Positions 6,384 through 15,296 of a stretch of 64,000 nt of DNA are shown one piece after another (position 1 is the stretch's first letter; each line of letters begins with the position of its first letter). A program made the translations under genes and the position numbers. Source of the stretch: Bacteroidales bacterium (GTDB lineage: Bacteria > Bacteroidota > Bacteroidia > Bacteroidales > UBA932); NCBI GenBank assembly GCA_017519865.1, contig JAFWRQ010000030.1:78573-142572 (forward strand). The letters are read 5' to 3'. The notes below the pieces were generated by a model. That model had not been told where the DNA came from. It saw nothing but the letters and a program-made list of their open reading frames with translations, and made no database searches.

Positions 6384-9300
6384 ATGAAAAGAAGTATTTC
6401 GCTACTCTTCACAGTGCTGCTTTCGATGTTCATCGCAGCATCTTCTTTCGCCCAGTCCACGCATTCCGTGAGCGTAACCCTTATCGATGCCAGCAATGGC
6501 GAACCCGTCGGCTACGCCACGGTCTCACTGACCGCCAAAGGCTCGACCGATCCCGCCAAGTACACCCTTACGGGCGAGAAGGGAAACGCCACTCTCAGCG
6601 GTCTCAGGGACGGCACCTATACCTTCGTCGCCGAGATGATGGGCTATGTCAAATATGAAAAGGAAGTCACCGTCAAGGGCGCCAACGTCGCCCTCGGCGA
6701 GGTGAAGCTCGAGCTCGACCGCGAGATGCTCGAGGCCGCCAGCGTTACTGACGTCGGCGCTCCCGTCACCATCAAGAAAGATACCATCGAATACAATGCA
6801 GCGGCCTTCAAGACCACTGAGAACGATGTCCTCGAGGACCTTCTGAAGAAGCTCCCCGGCGTCGAGGTCAACGATGACGGCTCCATCGTCGTCAACGGCC
6901 AGACCGTCACCAAGGTGTACATGGAGGGCAAGACCTTCTTCATGAACGATCCCCAGGTAGCGACCAAGAACATCCCTGCCAAACTCGTCGAGAAGGTCAA
7001 GGTCGTTCAGAAGAAGTCCGACCAGGCCGAGTTCACCGGCATCGATGACGGACAGGAAGAGACAGTCCTCGACCTCTCTGTCGTCGGCGGCACCATGAGC
7101 GGTTTCATGGCCAACGTCACCGCAGGTGTCGGTCATGACATTCCCTCCACGTCCGCAGCCAGCGACAACCTTGTCGCCAATTACGACGATTACCGTTATC
7201 AGGGCAACCTCTTCCTCGGCAACTTCAGCAACGGCACCCAGCTCTTCGTCATCGGAAACGGCAACAACGGCGCCGGCGGCATGGGCTTCGGCGGAGGCGG
7301 CATGGGCGGCATGATGGGTGGCATGATGGGCGGTTTCGGCGGAGGCGGCATGGGCGGCTTCGGAGGCGGCGGTGTCACCAGCTCCTACATGCTCGGTTCC
7401 AACCTCGGCTTCAACCTCTTCGACGACAAGATGGAGGCCAGCGGCAACTACAGCTTCAACGGCAGCAACTCCGACTCCAAGTCCAGCACCTACAGCAACA
7501 ACCACCTCGAGGAGCAGGGATTCGACATGATCACCAGGCGCAACAGCAGCTCCCTGTCCGACAGCAAGGGACACAGCATCAGCATGCGTATCCAGCATAC
7601 GTTCAACAAGAACGCCTCCCTCATCTTCCAGCCCCAGTTCAGCTACAGGCTGAGCGGCTCCGAGTCCCTCAGCAACTCCTCCACCCAGTACGACTACTTC
7701 AACGGCGGCCTCGTCAACATGAATGACAGCTGGAGCATCAACAGCAACAACTCCAAGAGCCTCAGCGCTTCCGGTAACCTCATGTACCGCCAGAGGATCA
7801 TCATCCCCGGCCGTACCCTCACCGTCAATGTCCAGTACAATCTCAGCAATACCCTCTCCGACGGCTTCACCCAGTCGCTGACCAATACCTTCAACCAGTT
7901 CACGAACGCGACCAATTCCACCATCGTGAACCAGAGGAACGACCAGACCAGCAACCAGGCTTCCGTCACCGCCACCGCCACTTATACCGAGCCTCTCGGC
8001 AACTATTTCTACGTGGAAGGCAACTACTCTTACGGCTGGAACCACTCCAAGTCCGAAAGGAATGCATATAGCAGCGGACTCTTCGATATCGATGCTTTCA
8101 ACATGGACACCCATCCCTACAACAGGTCCGGCGAGGTGCTCGATCCGAGCTACTCCAACAGCATCCTGAACGATTATGTGAACCAGAGCATAGGCGCGAA
8201 CCTCCTCTACCAGGGTGACAACCTCCGTGCACAGGTCGGTGCAAGCCTGCGTCCCACCACTACGCACAACGCTACCACCAGGGCGAGCTACCAGATTGAC
8301 ACCACCTTCACCGTCTACAACTGGTCTCCTAATGCCCAGGTTATCTGGGATGCCAATGACTACCTGAACATCCGCTTCTTCTACCGCGGCAACTCCAGCC
8401 AGCCGAACATCTCCCAGCTCATGCCTGTCCCGGACAACACCAACCCTATCAACGTGTCCCTCGGCAATCCTTCCCTGGCTCCTTATTTCTCGCACAACGT
8501 CAACGGTGAATTCCGTTACAACAACCGTCAGAGGTTCTCTTCCGCCAACCTCCGCTTCACCGCGGGCATGGTCCAGAATCCTATCGTGAACGCCCAGATG
8601 ATCGTCAGCGGCCGTACCTTCACGATGCCTTTCAACGGCCACGACACCTACAACGGAAGCCTCAACCTCACGACCAATACCCCGATCTTCACTACCAGGT
8701 TCACCCTGTCCACCCAGACCGGTCTCAACGGATCGCGTTCCTACAGCTATACCGGCAACAACCTCGACGTAACGAAGTATTTCAGCGACGATACCTTTGC
8801 AGACTTCAACTACAACGCGTTCCTCAACGACTACAGCGACATCAGCCACAGCAAGGATTTCGTCCTGAAGTCCAACACCTCGATGAGCGCCAACGAGCGT
8901 ATCACCTTCGCATGGCGTGCCGACGACTTCGACTTCCGCCTCGGTGCCAGCACCAACTACCAGAGGACCTGGGTCGACACTGACGTAACCACCTCGACGT
9001 TCCGCAATGCAGTCACCGGCTCCTTCACCTGGGACTGGGACCTGACCGGCATCACCTTCGATACCGATGTGAACTACAACTGGTATAACGGTTACGCCAC
9101 CAATCCTACCCCGACCCTCCTTTGGAACATGGAGATCGAGAAGCTCATCTTCAGGAACCAGGCCACCATCGCCCTGCGCGGATATGACCTGCTCGGCCAG
9201 ACCAAGAACTTCTCCCTCAGCACCAATGGTACTACCTATACCGAGTCCTTCACCAACTCCCTCGGACGCTACGTTATGGTGTCCTTCACCTGGCGCTTCA

Positions 9301-9410
9301 ACTCCTTCGGAGGACAGCGTGGCCGTGGCGGAATGCCTGGCATGGGCGGCGGCCGTGGCGGCCGTGGCGGTATGGGCGGCTTCGGCGGCGGTATGCCCCC
9401 TATGATGTAA
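6384..9410 (+). CDS. Large outer-membrane beta-barrel protein with Gly/Met-rich segments
   Basis: This 1008-residue protein starts at 6384, giving a clear signal peptide (MKRSISLLFTVLLSMF, cleavage near SSFAQ). A carboxypeptidase-regulatory-like beta-sandwich follows at about 24-110, then a plug-like region with KLPGVEVNDDGSIVVNG and VEKVKVVQKKSDQAEFTG. The rest is rich in alternating Asn/Ser/Tyr strands typical of the Bacteroidetes OMP_b-brl_3 family and ends in an aromatic strand (VSFTWRF). Two low-complexity segments made of Gly, Met, Phe and Arg lie at about 294-331 and 975-1008. The substrate is unknown and no SusD partner is present. Standard TonB-box features were not identified. Confidence 0.85.
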   Translation: MKRSISLLFTVLLSMFIAASSFAQSTHSVSVTLIDASNGEPVGYATVSLTAKGSTDPAKYTLTGEKGNATLSGLRDGTYTFVAEMMGYVKYEKEVTVKGANVALGEVKLELDREMLEAASVTDVGAPVTIKKDTIEYNAAAFKTTENDVLEDLLKKLPGVEVNDDGSIVVNGQTVTKVYMEGKTFFMNDPQVATKNIPAKLVEKVKVVQKKSDQAEFTGIDDGQEETVLDLSVVGGTMSGFMANVTAGVGHDIPSTSAASDNLVANYDDYRYQGNLFLGNFSNGTQLFVIGNGNNGAGGMGFGGGGMGGMMGGMMGGFGGGGMGGFGGGGVTSSYMLGSNLGFNLFDDKMEASGNYSFNGSNSDSKSSTYSNNHLEEQGFDMITRRNSSSLSDSKGHSISMRIQHTFNKNASLIFQPQFSYRLSGSESLSNSSTQYDYFNGGLVNMNDSWSINSNNSKSLSASGNLMYRQRIIIPGRTLTVNVQYNLSNTLSDGFTQSLTNTFNQFTNATNSTIVNQRNDQTSNQASVTATATYTEPLGNYFYVEGNYSYGWNHSKSERNAYSSGLFDIDAFNMDTHPYNRSGEVLDPSYSNSILNDYVNQSIGANLLYQGDNLRAQVGASLRPTTTHNATTRASYQIDTTFTVYNWSPNAQVIWDANDYLNIRFFYRGNSSQPNISQLMPVPDNTNPINVSLGNPSLAPYFSHNVNGEFRYNNRQRFSSANLRFTAGMVQNPIVNAQMIVSGRTFTMPFNGHDTYNGSLNLTTNTPIFTTRFTLSTQTGLNGSRSYSYTGNNLDVTKYFSDDTFADFNYNAFLNDYSDISHSKDFVLKSNTSMSANERITFAWRADDFDFRLGASTNYQRTWVDTDVTTSTFRNAVTGSFTWDWDLTGITFDTDVNYNWYNGYATNPTPTLLWNMEIEKLIFRNQATIALRGYDLLGQTKNFSLSTNGTTYTESFTNSLGRYVMVSFTWRFNSFGGQRGRGGMPGMGGGRGGRGGMGGFGGGMPPMM

Positions 9411-9432
9411 TCTGTTGAAAGTTATATGTTGA

Positions 9433-9468
9433 CCGTGGCTCCGGATTGTCCGGAGTCACGGTTTTTTC
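9433..9468 (+). terminator. Intrinsic terminator after the beta-barrel gene
   Basis: A 13-bp stem (9433-9445 with 9449-9461, one G-U pair) with a 3-base loop is followed by TTTTTT. This is a textbook terminator. Confidence 0.92.
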
Positions 9469-9493
9469 TTTTATTTGTACAAATCAATCGATC

Positions 9494-9638
9494 GACGACT
9501 CCCGTTACTGGGAAAGCCTCGGCGTGAACCGCGGACGCCTGCATCGACTGCAACGCCTGCCTGCCGAAATGCCCGTAGCGCATACGCATCCCCAGCCAGC
9601 TTCACATGATCAGCGACCTTGTGAAGAGCCTGGGATAG
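9494..9638 (+). pseudogene. Decayed 3' fragment of a 4Fe-4S oxidoreductase (aldo/keto-reductase-like tail)
   Basis: Bases 9540-9575 read CIDCNACLPKCP, a clear 4Fe-4S motif. After an in-frame TAG (9576-9578) the same frame continues RIRIPSQLHMISDLVKSLG to a TAG at 9636. The upstream part DDSRYWESLGVN lies in another frame, so a one-base frameshift sits near 9528. The order of a short helix, CxxCxxCxxxCP and an I-x-I-P segment resembles the C-terminal ferredoxin tail of iron-sulfur aldo/keto reductases. No body of the gene remains, because the terminator of the preceding gene lies directly upstream. The family assignment is tentative; the decay is visible in the sequence. Confidence 0.55.
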
Positions 9639-11237
9639 TTATTTCCTGATGAAGAACCGCACTGCCAGTGCGAGAAGGAGCAGAAGGAAGACGAAGGTGC
9701 AGATCCTGCCGGCGATGTCTCCGTGCTCAGCGAAGAACGTGACCCTGGAGTTGAAGTTCACACTTCCCTCCAGGGTTGTCTTTTCCCACCACGGGCCACG
9801 CTCCAGGATGCGGCCTTTCTGGTCTATGAAGCAGGAGATGCCGGTGTTGCCGCAGCGGGCGATGTCGCGCCTGAGCTCTATGGCGCGCAGCGCCGAGTAG
9901 CTCAGGTGCTGCCTGTAGCCCGGGGTATTGCCCCACCAGGCATCATTGGTGATGACTGCCAGGAACTTCGCACCCTTGCGGACATACTCCGTGCAGTATT
10001 CGCCATAGACCGATTCGTAGCATACGGCGCAGCCGTAGGGGACGTCGAAGGCGTGAAGCAGGGTCACCTCCGGCTGGCCTACGCAACGGCCGATGGAGGC
10101 GCCCAGGAGGCGCGCAAGCGGCAGTATGACCTTGGGATAGGGAGTCAGTTCGGTGCCCACGACAAGGCGGCTCTTATGGAAGATCTCGGTGGTCCCGTCG
10201 GGTTTGAGGCTGAGGGCGGAGTTGTGTGCCTCTATCCAGCCTCCCTGGTCGAGTTTGTAGTCGCTGGGGTTGCGGGGCTCCGCATCGGAATAGTACTCCC
10301 GTGAAGATGCTCCGAAGAGCATCTCCGTGCCGGGATGCTCGTTCAGCAGCTGGACGAAGCGTCTCCAGGTGGAACTGGTCTCGTAGGCGCCTACGACGAT
10401 GTCGTTGGTGAAGGTCTCCGGGGCGACTATCAGGAGAGGCTCTCCCGACGTCCTGGAGGCGAGAGCCTGCTCTGCTATGTCTGTGAGGATGGCGTTCTGC
10501 TGGCTCTGGTTGAGGAGCTGGAACTTCTGGTAAGGGTCGATGTTGGGCTGGCAGACGAGAACGTCGAGGCTGCCTTCCGAGACTTCCTTATAGCGGCTTC
10601 CGATCACGGCGGACGTGACCGCAGGGCCTATGAGCAGCAGCGCGATGCCGCTGACGGCGGCGATGCGAGCCTTGGCGTTCCAGCGCTCCGTGCGACGCTC
10701 CCGCAGGGCGGTGAGGAAGCCGAACAACGCAAGGTTGCAGGCCCAGATCCAGAGCGATCCGCCGAGCGTGCCGGTATACTCGTACCACTGCGCCAGCCCT
10801 GTCGAGCGGGCGAATGCATTGCCCAGCACGAGCCAGGGCCAGGAAATCTGCGCGCTGAAATATGCCCTCTCCCAGGCAATCCACATCGTGGCGAGGAAGA
10901 TATAGGGCAGGGGACCGTCCATTTTCTTCCTCGAGAGGCGGAACAGCCCGAAGACCAGCGACATCTGCAACGCATTCGCCAGCACGGCGAAGATGCCGCC
11001 GCCTACCGTGGCCCAGCAAACCCAGAAAGTGGTGAAGGCGTTCCACAGGACGAACGCTCCGTAGTGCCACGGCCATAGGCGCCTGATGCCTGCGGCGGAG
11101 GCCCTGCGCTCCATTTCAAGCAGGGGGATGAAACCGAACAGTGCCAGGAAACCGGTGTGGGGGACGAGCCACGGCAGGCTCATCATGACTGCGAAGGCAA
11201 GCGCGAGTGCCGCCAGTGTCTTATTGTGTCTGGGCAT
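9639..11237 (-). CDS. lnt: Apolipoprotein N-acyltransferase
   Basis: This 532-residue inner-membrane enzyme adds the third acyl chain to the N-terminal cysteine of lipoproteins. Several membrane helices fill the first 215 residues, and a carbon-nitrogen hydrolase domain follows. The catalytic triad is visible: Glu in VAPETF (about 275), Lys in FHKSRLVVG (about 352) and Cys in AVCYESVYG (about 405). A final membrane helix lies near the C-terminus. The gene is divergent from the PASTA gene, and its stop abuts the decayed fragment to its left. Confidence 0.95.
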   Translation of the reverse strand: MPRHNKTLAALALAFAVMMSLPWLVPHTGFLALFGFIPLLEMERRASAAGIRRLWPWHYGAFVLWNAFTTFWVCWATVGGGIFAVLANALQMSLVFGLFRLSRKKMDGPLPYIFLATMWIAWERAYFSAQISWPWLVLGNAFARSTGLAQWYEYTGTLGGSLWIWACNLALFGFLTALRERRTERWNAKARIAAVSGIALLLIGPAVTSAVIGSRYKEVSEGSLDVLVCQPNIDPYQKFQLLNQSQQNAILTDIAEQALASRTSGEPLLIVAPETFTNDIVVGAYETSSTWRRFVQLLNEHPGTEMLFGASSREYYSDAEPRNPSDYKLDQGGWIEAHNSALSLKPDGTTEIFHKSRLVVGTELTPYPKVILPLARLLGASIGRCVGQPEVTLLHAFDVPYGCAVCYESVYGEYCTEYVRKGAKFLAVITNDAWWGNTPGYRQHLSYSALRAIELRRDIARCGNTGISCFIDQKGRILERGPWWEKTTLEGSVNFNSRVTFFAEHGDIAGRICTFVFLLLLLALAVRFFIRK

Positions 11238-11261
11238 GTCTTTTCAATAAATGGACATGAA

Positions 11262-11289
11262 CAAATATAATGAATTATTTGTAACTTTG
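11262..11289. promoter_or_regulatory. Divergent -7 elements for lnt and the PASTA gene
   Basis: The minus strand reads TATATTTG at 11269-11262 (25 bp before lnt). The plus strand reads TAACTTTG at 11282-11289 (20 bp before the PASTA gene). Both match TAnnTTTG, but neither has a clean TTTG at the right spacing. The two lie back to back within 28 bp. Confidence 0.5.
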
Positions 11290-11309
11290 CGAGGATATAA
11301 GAGACTAGC

Positions 11310-12095
11310 ATGGAAGAAAATACCAATACCAAGAAATTCTGGGTCCTCAGGAACCTCGTCGGCGCCGTGCTCTTTTTCGCGGTACTCGCCTTCGTCGTAA
11401 ACCTCCTTCTTGGGATCTTCACCCATCACGGAAAGGTCCTGCAGGTGCCCGACATGGTCGGCGTTTCCGTCCGCGAAGCGGACCGCCTTGCCGATTCCGC
11501 AGGAGTGCGCATCGACGTCGTGGACTCCATCTACGTCCGCGGCATGGCAAAGGGCGCCGTCTACAAGCAGAATCCCGCCGCCGGCGCCAGCGTCAAGCGC
11601 GGCCGCCGCATCCTGCTCACCATCAACGCCACCGTACCCAAGAAAGTTACCATGCCCAATCTCGTAGGGTATTCCATGCGCCAGGCCAAGGCCGAACTCT
11701 CCACCCGCGGCCTCAATCTCGGCAAGCTCATCTACGTCAGTGACATCGCCACCAACAACGTCCTGAAGCAGCAGTACCGCGGCCGCGACATCGCTGCCGG
11801 CAGGAGCGTTGAGAGCGGCTCGGACATCGACCTCGTAGTCGGTCTCAACGACACCGACAACCGCACCTACATCCCCAAGGTCACGGGCATGAAATACATC
11901 CGCGCCGTGGACGTCGTGCACGAGAACTCCCTGAACATCAGCAGGCTGATGTTCGACGAGAGCGTCCGCAACTACAACGACTCCACCAACGCCGTGGTCT
12001 ATCGCCAGAGTCCCGCCCCTTCACAGGCCCCGACCCCCATGGGCTCCGACGTCACCCTCTACCTTACGGTCAATCCCGAGCGCATCCCCAAATAA
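11310..12095 (+). CDS. Membrane-anchored PASTA-domain protein
   Basis: This 261-residue protein has a short cytoplasmic start, one membrane helix (about 14-36) and three PASTA repeats on the periplasmic side. The repeats begin near VLQVPDMVGVSV, VTMPNLVGYSM and TYIPKVTGMKY. PASTA domains bind peptidoglycan fragments or act as spacers in kinases and penicillin-binding proteins. No kinase or transpeptidase domain is attached here. It lies 5 bp before rluD, an arrangement I regard as common in Bacteroidales. A cell-wall role is inferred. Confidence 0.9.
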   Translation: MEENTNTKKFWVLRNLVGAVLFFAVLAFVVNLLLGIFTHHGKVLQVPDMVGVSVREADRLADSAGVRIDVVDSIYVRGMAKGAVYKQNPAAGASVKRGRRILLTINATVPKKVTMPNLVGYSMRQAKAELSTRGLNLGKLIYVSDIATNNVLKQQYRGRDIAAGRSVESGSDIDLVVGLNDTDNRTYIPKVTGMKYIRAVDVVHENSLNISRLMFDESVRNYNDSTNAVVYRQSPAPSQAPTPMGSDVTLYLTVNPERIPK

Positions 12096-12100
12096 CAGCC

Positions 12101-13162
12101 ATGGCTGACTACTCCGACGAAGAGCTGGACATCCTCCCCGGTGACGAGGAGCAGGGAATGTTCGAGCATTTCCGCTTCCTGGTCGACAAGGGCCAGGAGC
12201 CCATGCGCGTGGACAAATACATGTCCTCGCACATGGAGGACACTTCGCGCCACCGCATCCAGTGCGCCATCAAGGAGCAGTACGTCCAGGTCAACGACAA
12301 GGTCGTAAAAGCCAATTACATAGTGCGCCCCGGCGACGTCATCCGCTTCGTGATGCCGTACCGCCGCCGCGGCCTTGAGATACTTCCGCAGGACATCCCT
12401 CTCGACATAGTCTATGAGGACGAAGACCTGCTCGTCGTGAACAAGCCCGCCGGTATGGTAGTCCATCCCGGCCACGGGCATTTCGAGAGCACACTCGTCA
12501 ACGCCCTGGCTTTCCACCTAGGCATCTCCCAGGGGCCCGAGGCCGAGGACGAGCGCATGGGCATCCTCGTCCACCGCATCGACAAGGACACCTCCGGCCT
12601 GCTGGTCGTCGCCAAGAACGACGAGGCCCAGTTGAACCTGGCCCGCCAGTTCTTCGTCCACAGCATCGACCGCCTCTACGTCGCGGTCGTGTGGGGGAAC
12701 ATCAAGGAGGACGAGGGCACCATCGACGCCAACATCGGCCGAGACCCTTCCGACAGGCTCCGCTTCAAGGTCTATGACGATCCCGAGAAGGGCAAGCACG
12801 CCGTCACCCACTACCGTGTCCTGGAGCGCTTCGGCTTCGTCACGGTCGTTGAATGCCGTCTGGAGACCGGCCGCACGCACCAGATACGCGTGCATATGTC
12901 CTCAATCGGCCACCCCCTCTTCGGCGACGACCGTTACGGCGGCACCGAGATCCGCAAGGGCACGATCTACGCCAAGTACCGCCAGTTCATCCAGAACTGC
13001 TTCGAACTGTGCCCCCGCCAGGCCCTGCACGCCAAAGTCCTGGGCTTCGACCATCCCCGCACGCGCAAGCGCGTCCGCTTCGATTCGGAGCTCCCTGCGG
13101 ACATGCAGGCGCTCATCGCCAAGTGGCGGGCCTATACAAAAGAAAAAAGAGAGGAGCCCTAA
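12101..13162 (+). CDS. rluD: 23S rRNA pseudouridine synthase, RluD type
   Basis: This 353-residue enzyme makes pseudouridines in helix 69 of 23S rRNA (1911/1915/1917 in E. coli numbering). An S4 RNA-binding domain spans about 32-85. The catalytic domain shows NKPAGMVVHPGHG, the catalytic Asp in HRIDKDTSG (about 162) and GRTHQIRVHM. It follows the PASTA gene in one unit. Its stop overlaps the convergent ribonuclease gene by 4 bp. Confidence 0.94.
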   Translation: MADYSDEELDILPGDEEQGMFEHFRFLVDKGQEPMRVDKYMSSHMEDTSRHRIQCAIKEQYVQVNDKVVKANYIVRPGDVIRFVMPYRRRGLEILPQDIPLDIVYEDEDLLVVNKPAGMVVHPGHGHFESTLVNALAFHLGISQGPEAEDERMGILVHRIDKDTSGLLVVAKNDEAQLNLARQFFVHSIDRLYVAVVWGNIKEDEGTIDANIGRDPSDRLRFKVYDDPEKGKHAVTHYRVLERFGFVTVVECRLETGRTHQIRVHMSSIGHPLFGDDRYGGTEIRKGTIYAKYRQFIQNCFELCPRQALHAKVLGFDHPRTRKRVRFDSELPADMQALIAKWRAYTKEKREEP

Positions 13163-14721
13163 AAGAGCTTCTCTCCTTTTTCATTGTAGAATTCATACTG
13201 CAGGACGGTGAAGTCGTTGCTTTCGCTGACTTTTACCTTGCATTTGTACTTTCTCCTCCATCTTCCGACATAGGACTGCAAACCCCTTGTCAGGTAGGCT
13301 CCCAGGATGGGACTCACTTTCAGCGTGACGGCCTTCAGGCCGTTGTCCTTCACCAGGTCCGCGAGGTCGCGCTCGATCTGTTCGTCGATGACGGCGCTCG
13401 ATGTGATCTTGCCCGTGCCGTGACAGAGGGGACAGATCTCGGCGGTGTTGATCTGGGTCGCCGGGCGGATGCGCTGGCGGGTGATCTGCATCAGGCCGAA
13501 CTTGGTGAGCGGCAGCACGTTGTGCTTTGCCCTGTCGTTCTCCATGAGCTCCTGCATGTGCTTGAAGAGGCTGTTGCGGTGTTCTCCCGACGCCATGTCG
13601 ATGAAGTCCACGATGATGATGCCTCCCATATCGCGCAGCCTGAGTTGACGGGCGATCTCTTCCGCTGCAAGTTTGTTGACCTCGAAGGTGTTCTCTTCCT
13701 GGTCGGTGGTCTTCGCGCGCGTTCCGCTGTTCACGTCGATCACTCCCAGTGCCTCCGTAGTTTCGATCACCAGGTATGCGCCCTGCTTCATCGGGACCAC
13801 CTTCCCGAAAGAGCTCTTGATCTGGCGGCTGACCTCGAAATGGTCGAAGATCGGTTCCTTGCCTTCGTAGAGCTTGACGATTTTCTCCTGCTCCGGAGAG
13901 ATCAGGGAAATATACTTCTTTGTCTCCTCGTAGATCTTGACGTCGTTTACATGGACGTTAGTGAACGATTCGTTCAACAGGTCCCTGAGGATGGTGGTGG
14001 TTTTGGAATACTCCGTGAAGAGCAGACCGATACCCTTGTCCTTGGCGATCCTTTTCCAGGAGCTTTCCCATTTCTCTATCAGCGAGCGCAGCTCTCCGAC
14101 CAGTACGGCGGCGTTCTTGCCTTCCGCGGCGGTGCGGATGATGGCTCCGTAGTTCTTGGGCAGGATGCTCCTGACCAGTGTTTCAAGCCTTTTCTTCTCT
14201 TCCTTCGAAGAGATTTTCTGGGATATGCTCACCTTCTCGGCGAAGGGGAGCAGTACAATGTTACGTCCTGCCAATGAAATTTCCGCAGTCAGACGCGAAC
14301 CTTTCGTGGAGATGGGCTCCTTGACGATCTGGGCGATCACCATCTGCCCTACCTTGAGTACATCCTCGATGTGGCCTTCCTTCGCCAGGACAGGTCCGAT
14401 CTTGATGCTGGAGTAGAGCTTGTGCAGATCGGTGTTCGGATTGGACTTCTTGACAAACTCGTCGAACGAGTTGAAGAAGAGTCCCAGATCCAGGTAGTGG
14501 ATGAATGCTTCCTTGGAGTCTCCGATGTCGACGAACGCTGCATTGAGCGCCGGCATGACTTTCTTGACCCTTCCGAGGAAGACGTCTCCGATCGAAAAAG
14601 TGTGACCCTGACTGGATTCCTTGTTGAGCTCGATCAGCCTGTGATTCTCCATCAAGGCGATCTGGACCTCCTTCGAACCTACGTCTACTATGAGGTCTTT
14701 TTCCGATTTCTCAGTTTCCAT
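13159..14721 (-). CDS. rng: Ribonuclease E/G family protein
   Basis: This 520-residue endoribonuclease processes rRNA precursors and mRNAs. It has an N-terminal S1-like segment (GDVFLGRVKKVMPALNAAFVDIG). The catalytic metal site comprises DVNSGT (about 329) and IVDFIDM (about 370). The CPLCHGTG zinc-link half-site lies near 427. The long C-terminal scaffold of RNase E is absent, so it is RNase G-like in size. It lies downstream of the small basic protein and HU genes on the same strand, beyond a hairpin. Confidence 0.93.
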   Translation of the reverse strand: METEKSEKDLIVDVGSKEVQIALMENHRLIELNKESSQGHTFSIGDVFLGRVKKVMPALNAAFVDIGDSKEAFIHYLDLGLFFNSFDEFVKKSNPNTDLHKLYSSIKIGPVLAKEGHIEDVLKVGQMVIAQIVKEPISTKGSRLTAEISLAGRNIVLLPFAEKVSISQKISSKEEKKRLETLVRSILPKNYGAIIRTAAEGKNAAVLVGELRSLIEKWESSWKRIAKDKGIGLLFTEYSKTTTILRDLLNESFTNVHVNDVKIYEETKKYISLISPEQEKIVKLYEGKEPIFDHFEVSRQIKSSFGKVVPMKQGAYLVIETTEALGVIDVNSGTRAKTTDQEENTFEVNKLAAEEIARQLRLRDMGGIIIVDFIDMASGEHRNSLFKHMQELMENDRAKHNVLPLTKFGLMQITRQRIRPATQINTAEICPLCHGTGKITSSAVIDEQIERDLADLVKDNGLKAVTLKVSPILGAYLTRGLQSYVGRWRRKYKCKVKVSESNDFTVLQYEFYNEKGEKLF

Positions 14722-14764
14722 CAGGAAATTCGCATTTTAAAGAACGTGTTTTTGTAGGTACTGA

Positions 14765-14793
14765 AAAGGGTCGGACCTGTCCGGCCAGACCCC
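14765..14793 (-). terminator. Hairpin between the 29-residue protein gene and rng
   Basis: aaagggtc (14765-14772) pairs with gacccc (14788-14793), with an inner ggac/gtcc pair. TTTTC follows on the minus strand. It probably acts as a terminator or processing site. Confidence 0.5.
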
Positions 14794-14833
14794 TTTCCTT
14801 TAGCAGACTGCTAAAATGGCAGACCAGGAAGAA

Positions 14834-14923
14834 TTACTTCTTCTTGTGTCTATTCTTGCGCAAACGCTTCTTGCGTTTGTGCGTTGCCATCTTATGCCTC
14901 TTGTGTTTCTTTCCGTTTGGCAT
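14834..14923 (-). CDS. 29-residue highly basic protein, AURKAIP1/COX24 (mS38/bS22-like) type
   Basis: The minus strand encodes M-P-N-G-K-K-H-K-R-H-K-M-A-T-H-K-R, then a Lys/Arg-rich tail ending RKNRHKKK. About two thirds of the residues are Lys, Arg or His. Such tiny proteins are found widely in Bacteroidetes near HU and ribonuclease genes and are annotated with the AURKAIP1/COX24 domain, which is shared with mitochondrial mS38 and actinobacterial bS22 ribosomal proteins. A ribosomal role is inferred from composition and that relationship. It is too short for default gene callers. It is downstream of hup on the same strand. Confidence 0.75.
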   Translation of the reverse strand: MPNGKKHKRHKMATHKRKKRLRKNRHKKK

Positions 14924-14940
14924 GGTACTAAAGATTTAAA

Positions 14941-15219
14941 TTAGTTCTCCTTGACGGCAGCAACGAAAACCTTGGCCGGCTTGAACGCGGGAATATCGTG
15001 CTCAGGGATGGTCATGGTAGTCCTCTGGGTGATGTTGCGTGCAGCCTTCTGAGCCCTATGCTTGATGATGAAGCTGCCGAAACCACGGAGATAGACCGGG
15101 TTGCCCTTTGCAAGTGAATCCTTTACGCACTCCATGAAGGCCTCAATGACGGTCTGGACTGCAATTTTCTCAATACCAGTTGCTTTTGCAACTTCGTTTA
15201 CGATTTCTGCCTTTGTCAT
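14941..15219 (-). CDS. hup: HU-family DNA-binding protein
   Basis: This 92-residue protein has the HU fold: MTKAEIVNEVAKATG, then the GFGSF turn, with the DNA-binding arm around RAARNITQRTTMTIPEHDIPAFKPAK. It bends and compacts DNA as a dimer. A perfect-consensus promoter lies 46 bp upstream. The 29-residue protein gene follows 17 bp downstream and is probably in the same transcript. Confidence 0.95.
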   Translation of the reverse strand: MTKAEIVNEVAKATGIEKIAVQTVIEAFMECVKDSLAKGNPVYLRGFGSFIIKHRAQKAARNITQRTTMTIPEHDIPAFKPAKVFVAAVKEN

Positions 15220-15265
15220 GATATTAATATTTTGTGTATTAAAGTGTCCTTTCGAAAAGGGATTG

Positions 15266-15296
15266 CAAAAATAGGCTTATTTTTTTAATAATCAAA
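15266..15296 (-). promoter_or_regulatory. hup promoter
   Basis: Minus strand TTTG (15296-15293), exactly 19 bases, then TATTTTTG (15273-15266). This is a full match to the Bacteroidetes consensus. Confidence 0.88.

Noticed and set aside
6525-8849. A 774-codon open frame opposite the beta-barrel gene
   Set aside because: It is a shadow of a GC-rich gene: the Val/Glu/Gly-rich product has no motif, and the plus-strand frame has a signal peptide, domains and a terminator.
9446-9649. A 67-codon frame after the beta-barrel gene taken as a gene
   Set aside because: It starts inside the terminator and mixes frames of a decayed iron-sulfur protein, so it was listed as a pseudogene instead.
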